DNA from: Wyeomyia smithii
Lineage: Eukaryota > Arthropoda > Insecta > Diptera > Culicidae
Reading direction: 5' to 3'
DNA length: 64,000 bases
Assembly: GCF_029784165.1 (NCBI RefSeq)
Contig: NC_073696.1
Span: 5,456,001 to 5,520,000 of the forward strand
Part shown: positions 43,201-58,200 of the stretch, in pieces
Layout of the letters: each line of letters begins with the position of its first letter
Position numbering within the stretch: position 1 is the stretch's first letter
Translations under genes and position numbers: made by a program
The notes under the pieces: generated by a model
Told to the model about the DNA's origin: nothing
Databases searched by the model: none
The model's input: only the letters and a program-made list of their open reading frames with translations

Positions 43201-46200
43201 TTGACTTGTTCGGCCCAACTGGCATTCCTGGTCACCAGGGTAGACATGGGAAAATTCAAGATTTTTCGATTTTTTCCCATATAAGCCTCCTTATCGCATA
43301 TAGCAAAAGTCTGCCTACTGATAGACAAATCTAATTGATTGGAGATGTTGACTAGGACCCTAGGCATATTGGAAAATATTGAGTTGTTCGGCCCAATTGA
43401 CATTCCTGGTCACCAGAGTAGATATGGGAAAATTCAAGATTTTTCGATTTTTCCCCATATAAGCCTCCCCCTTATCGCATTTAGTAAAAGTCTGCCTACT
43501 GAAAGGGAAATATAATCGATTGGAGATGTTGACTAGGACCCTAGGCATATTGGAAAATATTGAGTTGTTCGGCCCAATTGACATTCGTGGTCACTAGGGT
43601 AGATATGGGAAAATTCAAGATTTTTCGATTTTTTTACTTAAACGCCTCCTTATCGCATATAGCAAAAGTCTGCCTACTGATAGGGAAATCTAATCGATTG
43701 GAGATGTTGACTAGGACCCTAGGCATATTGGAAAATATTGAGTTGTTCGGCCCAATTGACATTCGTGGTCACCAGAGTAGACATGGGAAAATTCAAGATT
43801 TTTCGATTTTTCCCCATGTAAGCCTCCCCCTTCTCGCATATAGCAAAAGTCTGCCTACTGATAGGGAAATCTAATCGATTGGAGATGTTGACTAGGATCC
43901 TAGACATGTTGGAAAATATTGAGTTGTTCGGCCCAATTGACATTCGTGGTCACTAGGGTAGATATGGGAAAATTCGAGATTTTTCGATTTTTTTACTTAA
44001 ACGCCTCCTTATCGCATATAGCAAAAGTCTGCCTACTGATAGGGAAATCTAATCGATTGGAGATGTTGACTAGGACCCTAGGCATATTGGAAAATATTGA
44101 GTTGTTCGGCCCAATTGACATTCGTGGTCACTAGGGTAGATATGGGAAAATTCAAGATTTTTCGATTTTTTTACTTAAACGCCTCCTTATCGCATATAGC
44201 AAAAGTCTGCCTACTGATAGGGAAATCTAATCGATTGGAGATTTTGACTAGGATCCTAGGCATGTTGAAAAATATTGAGTTGTTCGGCCCAATTGACATT
44301 CGTGGTCACTAGGGTAGATATGGGAAAATTCAAGATTTTTCGATTTTTCCCCATATAAGCCTCCTTATCGCATATAGCAAAAGTCTGCCTACTGATAGAC
44401 AAATCTAATTGATTGGAGATGTTGACTAGGACCCTAGGCATATTGGAAAATATTGAGTTGTTCGGCCCAATTGACATTCCTGGTCACCAGAGTAGATATG
44501 GGAAAATTCAAGATTTTTCGATTTTTCCCCATATAAGCCTCCCCCTTCTCGCATATAGCAAAAGTCTGCCTACTGATAGGGAAATCTAATCGATTGGAGA
44601 TGTTGACTAGGATCCTAGACATGTTGGAAAATATTGAGTTGTTCGGCCCAATTGACATTCGTGGTCACTAGGGTAGATATGGGAAAATTCAAGATTTTTC
44701 GATTTTTTCCCTCATAAGCCTCCTTATCGCATATAGCAAAAGTCTGCCTACTGATAGACAAATCTGATTGATTGGAGATGTTGACTAGGACCCTAGGCAT
44801 ATTGGAAAATATTGAGTTGTTCGGCCCAATTGACATTCGTGGTCACTAGGGTAGATATGGGAAAATTCAAGATTTTTCGATTTTTTTACTTAAACGCCTC
44901 CTTATCGCATATAGCAAAAGTCTGCCTACTGATAGGGAAATCTAATCGATTGGAGATGTTGACTAGGACCCTAGGCATATTGGAAAATATTGAGTTGTTC
45001 GGCCCAATTGACATTCGTGGTCACCAGAGTAGACATGGGAAAATTCAAGATTTTTCGATTTTTCCCCATGTAAGCCTCCCCCTTCTCGCATATAGCAAAA
45101 GTCTGCCTACTGATAGGGAAATCTAATCGATTGGAGATGTTGACTAGGATCCTAGACATGTTGGAAAATATTGAGTTGTTCGGCCCAATTGACATTCGTG
45201 GTCACTAGGGTAGATATGGGAAAATTCAAGATTTTTCGATTTTTTTACTTAAACGCCTCCTTATCGCATATAGCAAAAGTCTGCCTACTGATAGAGAAAT
45301 CTAATTGATTGAAGATGTTGACTTGGACCCTATGCATATTGGAAAATATTGAGTTGTTCGGCCCAATTGACATTCGTGGTCACCAGGGTAGATATGGGAA
45401 AATTCAAGATTTTTCGATTTTTTTACTTAAACGCCTCCTTATCGCATATAGCAAAAGTCTGCCTACTGATAGAGAAATCTAATTGATTGAAGATGTTGAC
45501 TTGGACCCTATGCATATTGGAAAATATTGAGTTGTTCGGCCCAATTGACATTCGTGGTCACCAGGGTAGATATGGGAAAATTCAAGATTTTTCGATTTTT
45601 CCCCATGTAAGCCTCCCCCTTATCGCATATTGCAAAAGTCTGCCTACTGATAGGGAAATCTAATCGATTGGAGATGTTGACTAGGACCCTAGGCATGTTG
45701 GAAAATATTGAGTTGTTCGGCCCAATTGACATTCGTGGTCACTAGGGTAGATATGGGAAAATTCAAGATTTTTCGATTTTTTTACTTAAACGCCTCCTTA
45801 TCGCATATAGCAAAAGTCTGCCTACTGATAGAGAAATCTAATTGATTGAAGATGTTGACTTGGACCCTATGCATATTGGAAAATATTGAGTTGTTCGGCC
45901 CAATTGACATTCGTGGTCACCAGGGTAGATATGGGAAAATTCAAGATTTTTCGATTTTTTTACTTAAACGCCTCCTTATCGCATATAGCAAAAGTCTGCC
46001 TACTGATAGAGAAATCTAATTGATTGAAGATGTTGACTTGGACCCTATGCATATTGGAAAATATTGAGTTGTTCGGCCCAATTGACATTCGTGGTGACCA
46101 GGGTAGATATGGGAAAATTCAAGATTTTTCGATTTTTCCCCATGTAAGCCTCCCCCTTATCGCATATTGCAAAAGTCTGCCTACTGATAGGGAAATCTAA

Positions 46201-49200
46201 TCGATTGGAGATGTTGACTAGGACCCTAGGCATGTTGGAAAATATTGAGTTGTTCGGCCCAATTGACATTCGTGGTCACTAGGGTAGATATGGGAAAATT
46301 CAAGATTTTTCGATTTTTTTACTTAAACGCCTCCTTATCGCATATAGCAAAAGTCTGCCTACTGATAGAGAAATCTAATTGATTGAAGATGTTGACTTGG
46401 ACCCTATGCATATTGGAAAATATTGAGTTGTTCGGCCCAATTGACATTCGTGGTCACCAGGGTAGATATGGGAAAATTCAAGATTTTTCGATTTTTTTAC
46501 TTAAACGCCTCCTTATCGCATATAGCAAAAGTCTGCCTACTGATAGAGAAATCTAATTGATTGAAGATGTTGACTTGGACCCTATGCATATTGGAAAATA
46601 TTGAGTTGTTCGGCCCAATTGACATTCGTGGTCACCAGGGTAGATATGGGAAAATTCAAGATTTTTCGATTTTTTTACTTAAACGCCTCCTTATCGCATA
46701 TAGCAAAAGTCTGCCTACTGATAGAGAAATCTAATTGATTGAAGATGTTGACTTGGACCCTATGCATATTGGAAAATATTGAGTTGTTCGGCCCAATTGA
46801 CATTCGTGGTCACCAGGGTAGATATGGGAAAATTCAAGATTTTTCGATTTTTCCCCATGTAAGCCTCCCCCTTATCGCATATAGCAAAAGTCTGCCTACT
46901 GATAGGGAAATCTAATCGATTGGAGATGTTGACTAGGACCCTAGGCATGTTGGAAAATATTGAGTTGTTCGGCCCAATTGACATTCGTGGTCACTAGGGT
47001 AGATATGGGAAAATTCAAGATTTTTCGATTTTTTTACTTAAACGCCTCCTTATCGCATATAGCAAAAGTCTGCCTACTGATAGAGAAATCTAATTGATTG
47101 AAGATGTTGACTTGGACCCTATGCATATTGGAAAATATTGAGTTGTTCGGCCCAATTGACATTCGTGGTCACCAGGGTAGATATGGGAAAATTCAAGATT
47201 TTTCGATTTTTCCCCATGTAAGCCTCCCCCTTATCGCATATAGCAAAAGTCTGCCTACTGATAGGGAAATCTAATCGATTGGAGATGTTGACTAGGACCC
47301 TAGGCATGTTGGAAAATATTGAGTTGTTCGGCCCAATTGACATTCGTGGTCACTAGGGTAGATATGGGAAAATTCAAGATTTTTCGATTTTTTTACTTAA
47401 ACGCCTCCTTATCGCATATAGCAAAAGTCTGCCTACTGATAGAGAAATCTAATTGATTGAAGATGTTGACTTGGACCCTATGCATATTGGAAAATATTGA
47501 GTTGTTCGGCCCAATTGACATTCGTGGTCACCAGGGTAGATATGGGAAAATTCAAGATTTTTCGATTTTTTTACTTAAACGCCTCCTTATCGCATATAGC
47601 AAAAGTCTGCCTACTGATAGAGAAATCTAATTGATTGAAGATGTTGACTTGGACCCTATGCATATTGGAAAATATTGAGTTGTTCGGCCCAATTGACATT
47701 CGTGGTCACCAGGGTAGATATGGGAAAATTCAAGATTTTTCGATTTTTTTACTTAAACGCCTCCTTATCGCATATAGCAAAAGTCTGCCTACTGATAGAC
47801 AAATCTGATTGATTGGAGATGTTGACTAGGACCCTAGGCATATTGGAAAATATTGAGTTGTTCGGCCCAATTGACATTCCTGGTCACCAGAGTAGATATG
47901 GGAAAATTCAAGATTTTTCGATTTTTCCCCATATAAGCCTCCCCCTTCTCGCATATAGCAAAAGTCCGCCTACTGATAGAGAAATCTAATCGATTGGAGA
48001 TGTTGACTAGGATCCTAGACATGTTGGAAAATATTGAGTTGTTCGGCCCAATTGACATTCGTGGTCACCAGAGTAGACATGGGAAAATTCAAGATTTTTC
48101 GATTTTTCCCCATGTAAGCCTCCCCCTTATCGCATTTAGTAAAAGTCTGCCTACTGATAGGGAAATATAATCGATTGGAGATGTTGACTAGGACCCTAGG
48201 CATATTGAAAAATATTGACTTGTTCGGCCCAACTGGCATTCCTGGTCACCAGGGTAGACATGGGAAAATTCAAGATTTTTCGATTTTTCCCCATATAAGC
48301 CTCCTTATCGCATATAGCAAAAGTCTGCCTACTGATAGAGAAATCTAATCGATTGGAGATGTTGACTAGGATCCTAGGCATATTGGAAAATATTGAGTTG
48401 TTCGGCCCAATTGACATTCGTGGTCACCAGGGTAGATATGGGAAAATTCAAGATTTTTCGATTTTTCCCCATGTAAGCCTCCCCCTTATCGCATATAGCA
48501 AAAGTCTGCCTACTGATAGGGAAAACTAATCGATTGGAGATTTTGACTAGGATCCTAGGCATGTTGAAAAATATTGAGTTGTTCGGCCCAATTGACATTC
48601 GTGGTCACTAGGGTAGATATGGGAAAATTCAAGATTTTTCGATTTTTCCCCATATAAGCCTCCCCCTTATCGCATATAGCAAAAGTCTGCCTACTGATAG
48701 AGAAATCTAATCGATTAGAGATGTTGACTAGGACCCTAGGCATGTTGGAAAATATTGAGTTGTTCGGCCCAATTGACATTCGTGGTCACCAGGGTAGATA
48801 TGGGAAAATTCAAGATTTTTCGATTTTTCCCCATGTAAGCCTCCCCCTTATCGCATATAGCAAAAGTCTGCCTACTGATAGGGAAATCTAATCGATTGGA
48901 GATTTTGACTAGGATCCTAGGCATGTTGAAAAATATTGAGTTGTTCGGCCCAATTGACATTCGTGGTCACTAGGGTAGATATGGGAAAATTCAAGATTTT
49001 TCGATTTTTCCCCATATAAGCCTCCTTATCGCATATCGCAAAAGTCTGCCTACTGATAGACAAATCTAATTGATTGGAGATGTTGACTAGGACCCTAGGC
49101 ATATTGGAAAATATTGAGTTGTTCGGCCCAATTGACATTCCTGGTCACCAGAGTAGATATGGGAAAATTCAAGATTTTTCGATTTTTCCCCATATAAGCC

Positions 49201-52200
49201 TCCCCCTTCTCGCATATAGCAAAAGTCTGCCTACTGATAGGGAAATCTAATCGATTGGAGATGTTGACTAGGATCCTAGACATGTTGGAAAATATTGAGT
49301 TGTTCGGCCCAATTGACATTCGTGGTCACTAGGGTAGATATGGGAAAATTCAAGATTTTTCGATTTTTTTACTTAAACGCCTCCTTATCGCATATAGCAA
49401 AAGTCTGCCTACTGATAGGGAAATCTAATCGATTGGAGATGTTGACTAGGACCCTAGGCATATTGGAAAATATTGAGTTGTTCGGCCCAATTGACATTCG
49501 TGGTCAGCAGAGTAGACATGGGAAAATTCAAGATTTTTCGATTTTTCCCCATGTAAGCCTCCCCCTTATCGCATATCGCAAAAGTCTGCCTACTGATAGA
49601 CAAATCTAATTGATTGGAGATGTTGACTAGGACCCTAGGCATATTGGAAAATATTGAGTTGTTCGGCCCAATTGACATTCCTGGTCACCAGAGTAGATAT
49701 GGGAAAATTCAAGATTTTTCGATTTTTCCCCATATAAGCCTCCCCCTTCTCGCATATAGCAAAAGTCTGCCTACTGATAGGGAAATCTAATCGATTGGAG
49801 ATCTTGACTAGGATCCTAGACATGTTGGAAAATATTGAGTTGTTCGGCCCAATTGACATTCGTGGTCACTAGGGTAGATATGGGAAAATTAAAGATTTTT
49901 CGATTTTTTTACTTAAACGCCTCCTTATCGCATATAGCAAAAGTCTGCCTACTGATAGGGAAATCTAATCGATTGGAGATGTTGACTAGGACCCTAGGCA
50001 TATTGGAAAATATTGAGTTGTTCGGCCCAATTGACATTCGTGGTCACCAGAGTAGACATGGGAAAATTCAAGATTTTTCGATTTTTCCCCATGTAAGCCT
50101 CCCCCTTCTCGCATATAGCAAAAGTCTGCCTACTGATAGGGAAATCTAATCGATTGGAGATGTTGACTAGGATCCTAGACATGTTGGAAAATATTGAGTT
50201 GTTCGGCCCAATTGACATTCGTGGTCACTAGGGTAGATATGGGAAAATTAAAGATTTTTCGATTTTTTTACTTAAACGCCTCCTTATCGCATATAGCAAA
50301 AGTCTGCCTACTGATAGGGAAATCTAATCGATTGGAGATGTTGACTAGGACCCTAGGCATATTGGAAAATATTGAGTTGTTCGGCCCAATTGACATTCGT
50401 GGTCACTAGGGTAGATATGGGAAAATTCAAGATTTTTCGATTTTTTTACTTAAACGCCTCCTTATCGCATATAGCAAAAGTCTGCCTACTGATAGGGAAA
50501 TCTAATCGATTGGAGATTTTGACTAGGATCCTAGGCATGTTGAAAAATATTGAGTTGTTCGGCCCAATTGACATTCGTGGTCACTAGGGTAGATATGGGA
50601 AAATTCAAGATTATTCGATTTTTCCCCATATAAGCATCCTTATCGCATATAGCAAAAGTCTGCCTACTGATAGACAAATCTAATTGATTGGAGATGTTGA
50701 CTAGGACCCTAGGCATATTGGAAAATATTGAGTTGTTCGGCCCAATTGACATTCCTGGTCACCAGAGTAGATATGGGAAAATTCAAGATTTTTCGATTTT
50801 TCCCCATATAAGCCTCCCCCTTCTCGCATATAGCAAAAGTCTGCCTACTGATAGGGAAATCTAATCGATTGGAGATTTTGACTAGGATCCTAGGCATGTT
50901 GAAAAATATTGAGTTGTTCGGCCCAATTGACATTCGTGGTCACTAGGGTAGATATGGGAAAATTCAAGATTTTTCGATTTTTCCCCATATAAGCATCCTT
51001 ATCGCATATAGCAAAAGTCTGCCTACTGATAGACAAATCTAATTGATTGGAGATGTTGACTAGGACCCTAGGCATATTGGAAAATATTGAGTTGTTCGGC
51101 CCAATTGACATTCCTGGTCACCAGAGTAGATATGGGAAAATTCAAGATTTTTCGATTTTTCCCCATATAAGCCTCCCCCTTCTCGCATATAGCAAAAGTC
51201 TGCCTACTGATAGGGAAATCTAATCGATTGGAGATGTTGACTAGGACCCTAGGCATATTGGAAAATATTGAGTTGTTCGGCCCAATTGACATTCGTGGTC
51301 ACTAGGGTAGATATGGGAAAATTCAAGATTTTTCGATTTTTTTACTTAAACGCCTCCTTATCGCATATAGCAAAAGTCTGCCTACTGATAGAGAAATCTA
51401 ATTGATTGAAGATGTTGACTTGGACCCTATGCATATTGGAAAATATTGAGTTGTTCGGCCCAATTGACATTCGTGGTCACCAGGGTAGATATGGGAAAAT
51501 TCAAGATTTTTCGATTTTTCCCCATGTAAGCCTCCCCCTTCTCGCATATAGCAAAAGTCCGCCTACTGATAGAGAAATCTAATCGATTGGAGATGTTGAC
51601 TAGGATCCTAGACATGTTGGAAAATATTGAGTTGTTCGGCCCAATTGACATTCGTGGTCACCAGAGTAGATATGGGAAAATTCAAGATTTTTCGATTTTT
51701 CCCCATATAAGCCTCCCCCTTCTCGCATATAGCAAAAGTCTGCCTACTGATAGGGAAATCTAATCGATTGGAGATTTTGACTAGGATCCTAGGCATGTTG
51801 AAAAATATTGAGTTGTTCGGCCCAATTGACATTCGTGGTCACTAGGGTAGATATGGGAAAATTCAAGATTTTTCGATTTTTCCCCATATAAGCATCCTTA
51901 TCGCATATAGCAAAAGTCTGCCTACTGATAGACAAATCTAATTGATTGGAGATGTTGACTAGGACCCTAGGCATATTGGAAAATATTGAGTTGTTCGGCC
52001 CAATTGACATTCCTGGTCACCAGAGTAGATATGGGAAAATTCAAGATTTTTCGATTTTTCCCCATATAAGCCTCCCCCTTCTCGCATATAGCAAAAGTCT
52101 GCCTACTGATAGGGAAATCTAATCGATTGGAGATTTTGACTAGGATCCTAGGCATGTTGAAAAATATTGAGTTGTTCGGCCCAATTGACATTCGTGGTCA

Positions 52201-55200
52201 CTAGGGTAGATATGGGAAAATTCAAGATTTTTCGATTTTTCCCCATATAAGCATCCTTATCGCATATAGCAAAAGTCTGCCTACTGATAGACAAATCTAA
52301 TTGATTGGAGATGTTGACTAGGACCCTAGGCATATTGGAAAATATTGAGTTGTTCGGCCCAATTGACATTCCTGGTCACCAGAGTAGATATGGGAAAATT
52401 CAAGATTTTTCGATTTTTCCCCATATAAGCCTCCCCCTTCTCGCATATAGCAAAAGTCTGCCTACTGATAGGGAAATCTAATCGATTGGAGATGTTGACT
52501 AGGACCCTAGGCATATTGGAAAATATTGAGTTGTTCGGCCCAATTGACATTCGTGGTCACTAGGGTAGATATGGGAAAATTCAAGATTTTTCGATTTTTT
52601 TACTTAAACGCCTCCTTATCGCATATAGCAAAAGTCTGCCTACTGATAGACAAATCTAATTGATTGGAGATGTTGACTAGGACCCTAGGCATATTGGAAA
52701 ATATTGAGTTGTTCGGCCCAATTGACATTCCTGGTCACCAGAGTAGATATGGGAAAATTCAAGATTTTTCGATTTTTCCCCATATAAGCCTCCCCCTTCT
52801 CGCATATAGCAAAAGTCTGCCTACTGATAGGGAAATCTAATCGATTGGAGATGTTGACTAGGACCCTAGGCATATTGGAAAATATTGAGTTGTTCGGCCC
52901 AATTGACATTCGTGGTCACTAGGGTAGATATGGGAAAATTCAAGATTTTTCGATTTTTTTACTTAAACGCCTCCTTATCGCATATAGCAAAAGTCTGCCT
53001 ACTGATAGAGAAATCTAATTGATTGAAGATGTTGACTTGGACCCTATGCATATTGGAAAATATTGAGTTGTTCGGCCCAATTGACATTCCTGGTCACCAG
53101 AGTAGATATGGGAAAATTCAAGATTTTTCGATTTTTCCCCATATAAGCCTCCCCCTTCTCGCATATAGCAAAAGTCTGCCTACTGATAGGGAAATCTAAT
53201 CGATTGGAGATGTTGACTAGGATCCTAGACATGTTGGAAAATATTGAGTTGTTCGGCCCAATTGACATTCGTGGTCACTAGGGTAGATATGGGAAAATTC
53301 AAGATTTTTCGATTTTTTTACTTAAACGCCTCCTTATCGCATATAGCAAAAGTCTGCCTACTGATAGGGAAATATAATCGATTGGAGATGTTGACTAGGA
53401 TCCTAGACATGTTGGAAAATATTGAGTTGTTCGGCCCAATTGACATTCGTGGTCACCAGAGTAGATATGGGAAAATTCAAGATTTTTCGATTTTTTTACT
53501 TAAACGCCTCCTTATCGCATATAGCAAAAGTCTGCCTACTGATAGGGAAATCTAATCGATTGGAGATTTTGACTAGGATCCTAGGCATGTTGAAAAATAT
53601 TGAGTTGTTCGGCCCAATTGACATTCGTGGTCACTAGGGTAGATATGGGAAAATTCAAGATTTTTCGATTTTTCCCCATATAAGCATCCTTATCGCATAT
53701 AGCAAAAGTCTGCCTACTGATAGACAAATCTAATTGATTGGAGATGTTGACTAGGACCCTAGGCATATTGGAAAATATTGAGTTGTTCGGCCCAATTGAC
53801 ATTCCTGGTCACCAGAGTAGATATGGGAAAATTCAAGATTTTTCGATTTTTCCCCATATAAGCCTCCCCCTTCTCGCATATAGCAAAAGTCTGCCTACTG
53901 ATAGGGAAATCTAATTGATTGGAGATGTTGACTAGGACCCTAGGCATATTGGAAAATATTGAGTTGTTCGGCCCAATTGACATTCGTGGTCACTAGGGTA
54001 GATATGGGAAAATTCAAGATTTTTCGATTTTTCCCCATATAAGCATCCTTATCGCATATAGCAAAAGTCTGCCTACTGATAGGGAAATCTAATCGATTGG
54101 AGATGTTGACTAGGATCCTAGACATGTTGGAAAATATTGAGTTGTTCGGCCCAATTGACATTCGTGGTCACTAGGGTAGATATGGGAAAATTAAAGATTT
54201 TTCGATTTTTTTACTTAAACGCCTCCTTATCGCATATAGCAAAAGTCTGCCTACTGATAGGGAAATCTAATCGATTGGAGATGTTGACTAGGACCCTAGG
54301 CATATTGGAAAATATTGAGTTGTTCGGCCCAATTGACATTCGTGGTCACTAGGGTAGATATGGGAAAATTCAAGATTTTTCGATTTTTTTACTTAAACGC
54401 CTCCTTATCGCATATAGCAAAAGTCTGCCTACTGATAGGGAAATCTAATCGATTGGAGATTTTGACTAGGATCCTAGGCATGTTGAAAAATATTGAGTTG
54501 TTCGGCCCAATTGACATTCGTGGTCACTAGGGTAGATATGGGAAAATTCAAGATTATTCGATTTTTCCCCATATAAGCATCCTTATCGCATATAGCAAAA
54601 GTCTGCCTACTGATAGACAAATCTAATTGATTGGAGATGTTGACTAGGACCCTAGGCATATTGGAAAATATTGAGTTGTTCGGCCCAATTGACATTCCTG
54701 GTCACCAGAGTAGATATGGGAAAATTCAAGATTTTTCGATTTTTCCCCATATAAGCCTCCCCCTTCTCGCATATAGCAAAAGTCTGCCTACTGATAGGGA
54801 AATCTAATCGATTGGAGATGTTGACTAGGACCCTAGGCATATTGGAAAATATTGAGTTGTTCGGCCCAATTGACATTCGTGGTCACTAGGGTAGATATGG
54901 GAAAATTCAAGATTTTTCGATTTTTTTACTTAAACGCCTCCTTATCGCATATAGCAAAAGTCTGCCTACTGATAGGGAAATCTAATCGATTGGAGATGTT
55001 GACTAGGACCCTAGGCATATTGGAAAATATTGAGTTGTTCGGCCCAATTGACATTCGTGGTCACTAGGGTAGATATGGGAAAATTCAAGATTTTTCGATT
55101 TTTTTACTTAAACGCCTCCTTATCGCATATAGCAAAAGTCTGCCTACTGATAGGGAAATCTAATCGATTGGAGATTTTGACTAGGATCCTAGGCATGTTG

Positions 55201-58200
55201 AAAAATATTGAGTTGTTCGGCCCAATTGACATTCGTGGTCACTAGGGTAGATATGGGAAAATTCAAGATTATTCGATTTTTCCCCATATAAGCATCCTTA
55301 TCGCATATAGCAAAAGTCTGCCTACTGATAGACAAATCTAATTGATTGGAGATGTTGACTAGGACCCTAGGCATATTGGAAAATATTGAGTTGTTCGGCC
55401 CAATTGACATTCCTGGTCACCAGAGTAGATATGGGAAAATTCAAGATTTTTCGATTTTTCCCCATATAAGCCTCCCCCTTCTCGCATATAGCAAAAGTCT
55501 GCCTACTGATAGGGAAATCTAATCGATTGGAGATTTTGACTAGGATCCTAGGCATGTTGAAAAATATTGAGTTGTTCGGCCCAATTGACATTCGTGGTCA
55601 CTAGGGTAGATATGGGAAAATTCAAGATTTTTCGATTTTTTTACTTAAACGCCTCCTTATCGCATATAGCAAAAGTCTGCCTACTGATAGGGAAATATAA
55701 TCGATTGGAGATGTTGACTAGGATCCTAGACATGTTGGAAAATATTGAGTTGTTCGGCCCAATTGACATTCGTGGTCACCAGAGTAGATATGGGAAAATT
55801 CAAGATTTTTCGATTTTTTTACTTAAACGCCTCCTTATCGCATATAGCAAAAGTCTGCCTACTGATAGGGAAATCTAATCGATTGGAGATTTTGACTAGG
55901 ATCCTAGGCATGTTGAAAAATATTGAGTTGTTCGGCCCAATTGACATTCGTGGTCACTAGGGTAGATATGGGAAAATTCAAGATTTTTCGATTTTTCCCC
56001 ATATAAGCATCCTTATCGCATATAGCAAAAGTCTGCCTACTGATAGACAAATCTAATTGATTGGAGATGTTGACTAGGACCCTAGGCATATTGGAAAATA
56101 TTGAGTTGTTCGGCCCAATTGACATTCCTGGTCACCAGAGTAGATATGGGAAAATTCAAGATTTTTCGATTTTTCCCCATATAAGCCTCCCCCTTCTCGC
56201 ATATAGCAAAAGTCTGCCTACTGATAGGGAAATCTAATTGATTGGAGATGTTGACTAGGACCCTAGGCATATTGGAAAATATTGAGTTGTTCGGCCCAAT
56301 TGACATTCGTGGTCACTAGGGTAGATATGGGAAAATTCAAGATTTTTCGATTTTTCCCCATATAAGCATCCTTATCGCATATAGCAAAAGTCTGCCTACT
56401 GATAGACAAATCTAATTGATTGGAGATGTTGACTAGGACCCTAGGCATATTGGAAAATATTGAGTTGTTCGGCCCAATTGACATTCGTGGTCACTAGGGT
56501 AGATATGGGAAAATTCAAGATTTTTCGATTTTTCCCCATGTAAGCCTCCCCCTTATCGCATATAGCAAAAGTCTGCCTACTGATAGGGAAAACTAATCGA
56601 TTGGAGATTTTGACTAGGATCCTAGGCATGTTGAAAAATATTGAGTTGTTCGGCCCAATTGACATTCGTGGTCACTAGGGTAGATATGGGAAAATTCAAG
56701 ATTTTTCGATTTTTCCCCATATAAGCCTCCCCCTTATCGCATATAGCAAAAGTCTGCCTACTGATAGAGAAATCTAATCGATTAGAGATGTTGACTAGGA
56801 CCCTAGGCATGTTGGAAAATATTGAGTTGTTCGGCCCAATTGACATTCGTGGTCACCAGGGTAGATATGGGAAAATTCAAGATTTTTCGATTTTTCCCCA
56901 TGTAAGCCTCCCCCTTATCGCATATAGCAAAAGTCTGCCTACTGATAGGGAAATCTAATCGATTGGAGATTTTGACTAGGATCCTAGGCATGTTGAAAAA
57001 TATTGAGTTGTTCGGCCCAATTGACATTCGTGGTCACTAGGGTAGATATGGGAAAATTCAAGATTTTTCGATTTTTCCCCATATAAGCCTCCTTATCGCA
57101 TATCGCAAAAGTCTGCCTACTGATAGACAAATCTAATTGATTGGAGATGTTGACTAGGACCCTAGGCATATTGGAAAATATTGAGTTGTTCGGCCCAATT
57201 GACATTCCTGGTCACCAGAGTAGATATGGGAAAATTCAAGATTTTTCGATTTTTCCCCATATAAGCCTCCCCCTTCTCGCATATAGCAAAAGTCTGCCTA
57301 CTGATAGGGAAATCTAATCGATTGGAGATGTTGACTAGGATCCTAGACATGTTGGAAAATATTGAGTTGTTCGGCCCAATTGACATTCGTGGTCACTAGG
57401 GTAGATATGGGAAAATTCAAGATTTTTCGATTTTTTTACTTAAACGCCTCCTTATCGCATATAGCAAAAGTCTGCCTACTGATAGGGAAATCTAATCGAT
57501 TGGAGATGTTGACTAGGACCCTAGGCATATTTGAAAATATTGAGTTGTTCGGCCCAATTGACATTCGTGGTCACTAGGGTAGATATGGGAAAATTCAAGA
57601 TTTTTCGATTTTTTTACTTAAACGCCTCCTTATCGCATATAGCAAAAGTCTGCCTACTGATAGGGAAATCTAATCGATTGGAGATGTTGACTAGGACCCT
57701 AGGCATATTGGAAAATATTGAGTTGTTCGGCCCAATTGACATTCGTGGTCACCAGAGTAGACATGGGAAAATTCAAGATTTTTCGATTTTTCCCCATGTA
57801 AGCCTCCCCCTTCTCGCATATAGCAAAAGTCTGCCTACTGATAGGGAAATCTAATCGATTGGAGATGTTGACTAGGATCCTAGACATGTTGGAAAATATT
57901 GAGTTGTTCGGCCCAATTGACATTCGTGGTCACTAGGGTAGATATGGGAAAATTCAAGATTTTTCGATTTTTTTACTTAAACGCCTCCTTATCGCATATA
58001 GCAAAAGTCTGCCTACTGATAGGGAAATCTAATCGATTGGAGATGTTGACTAGGACCCTAGGCATATTTGAAAATATTGAGTTGTTCGGCCCAATTGACA
58101 TTCGTGGTCACTAGGGTAGATATGGGAAAATTCAAGATTTTTCGATTTTTTTACTTAAACGCCTCCTTATCGCATATAGCAAAAGTCTGCCTACTGATAG

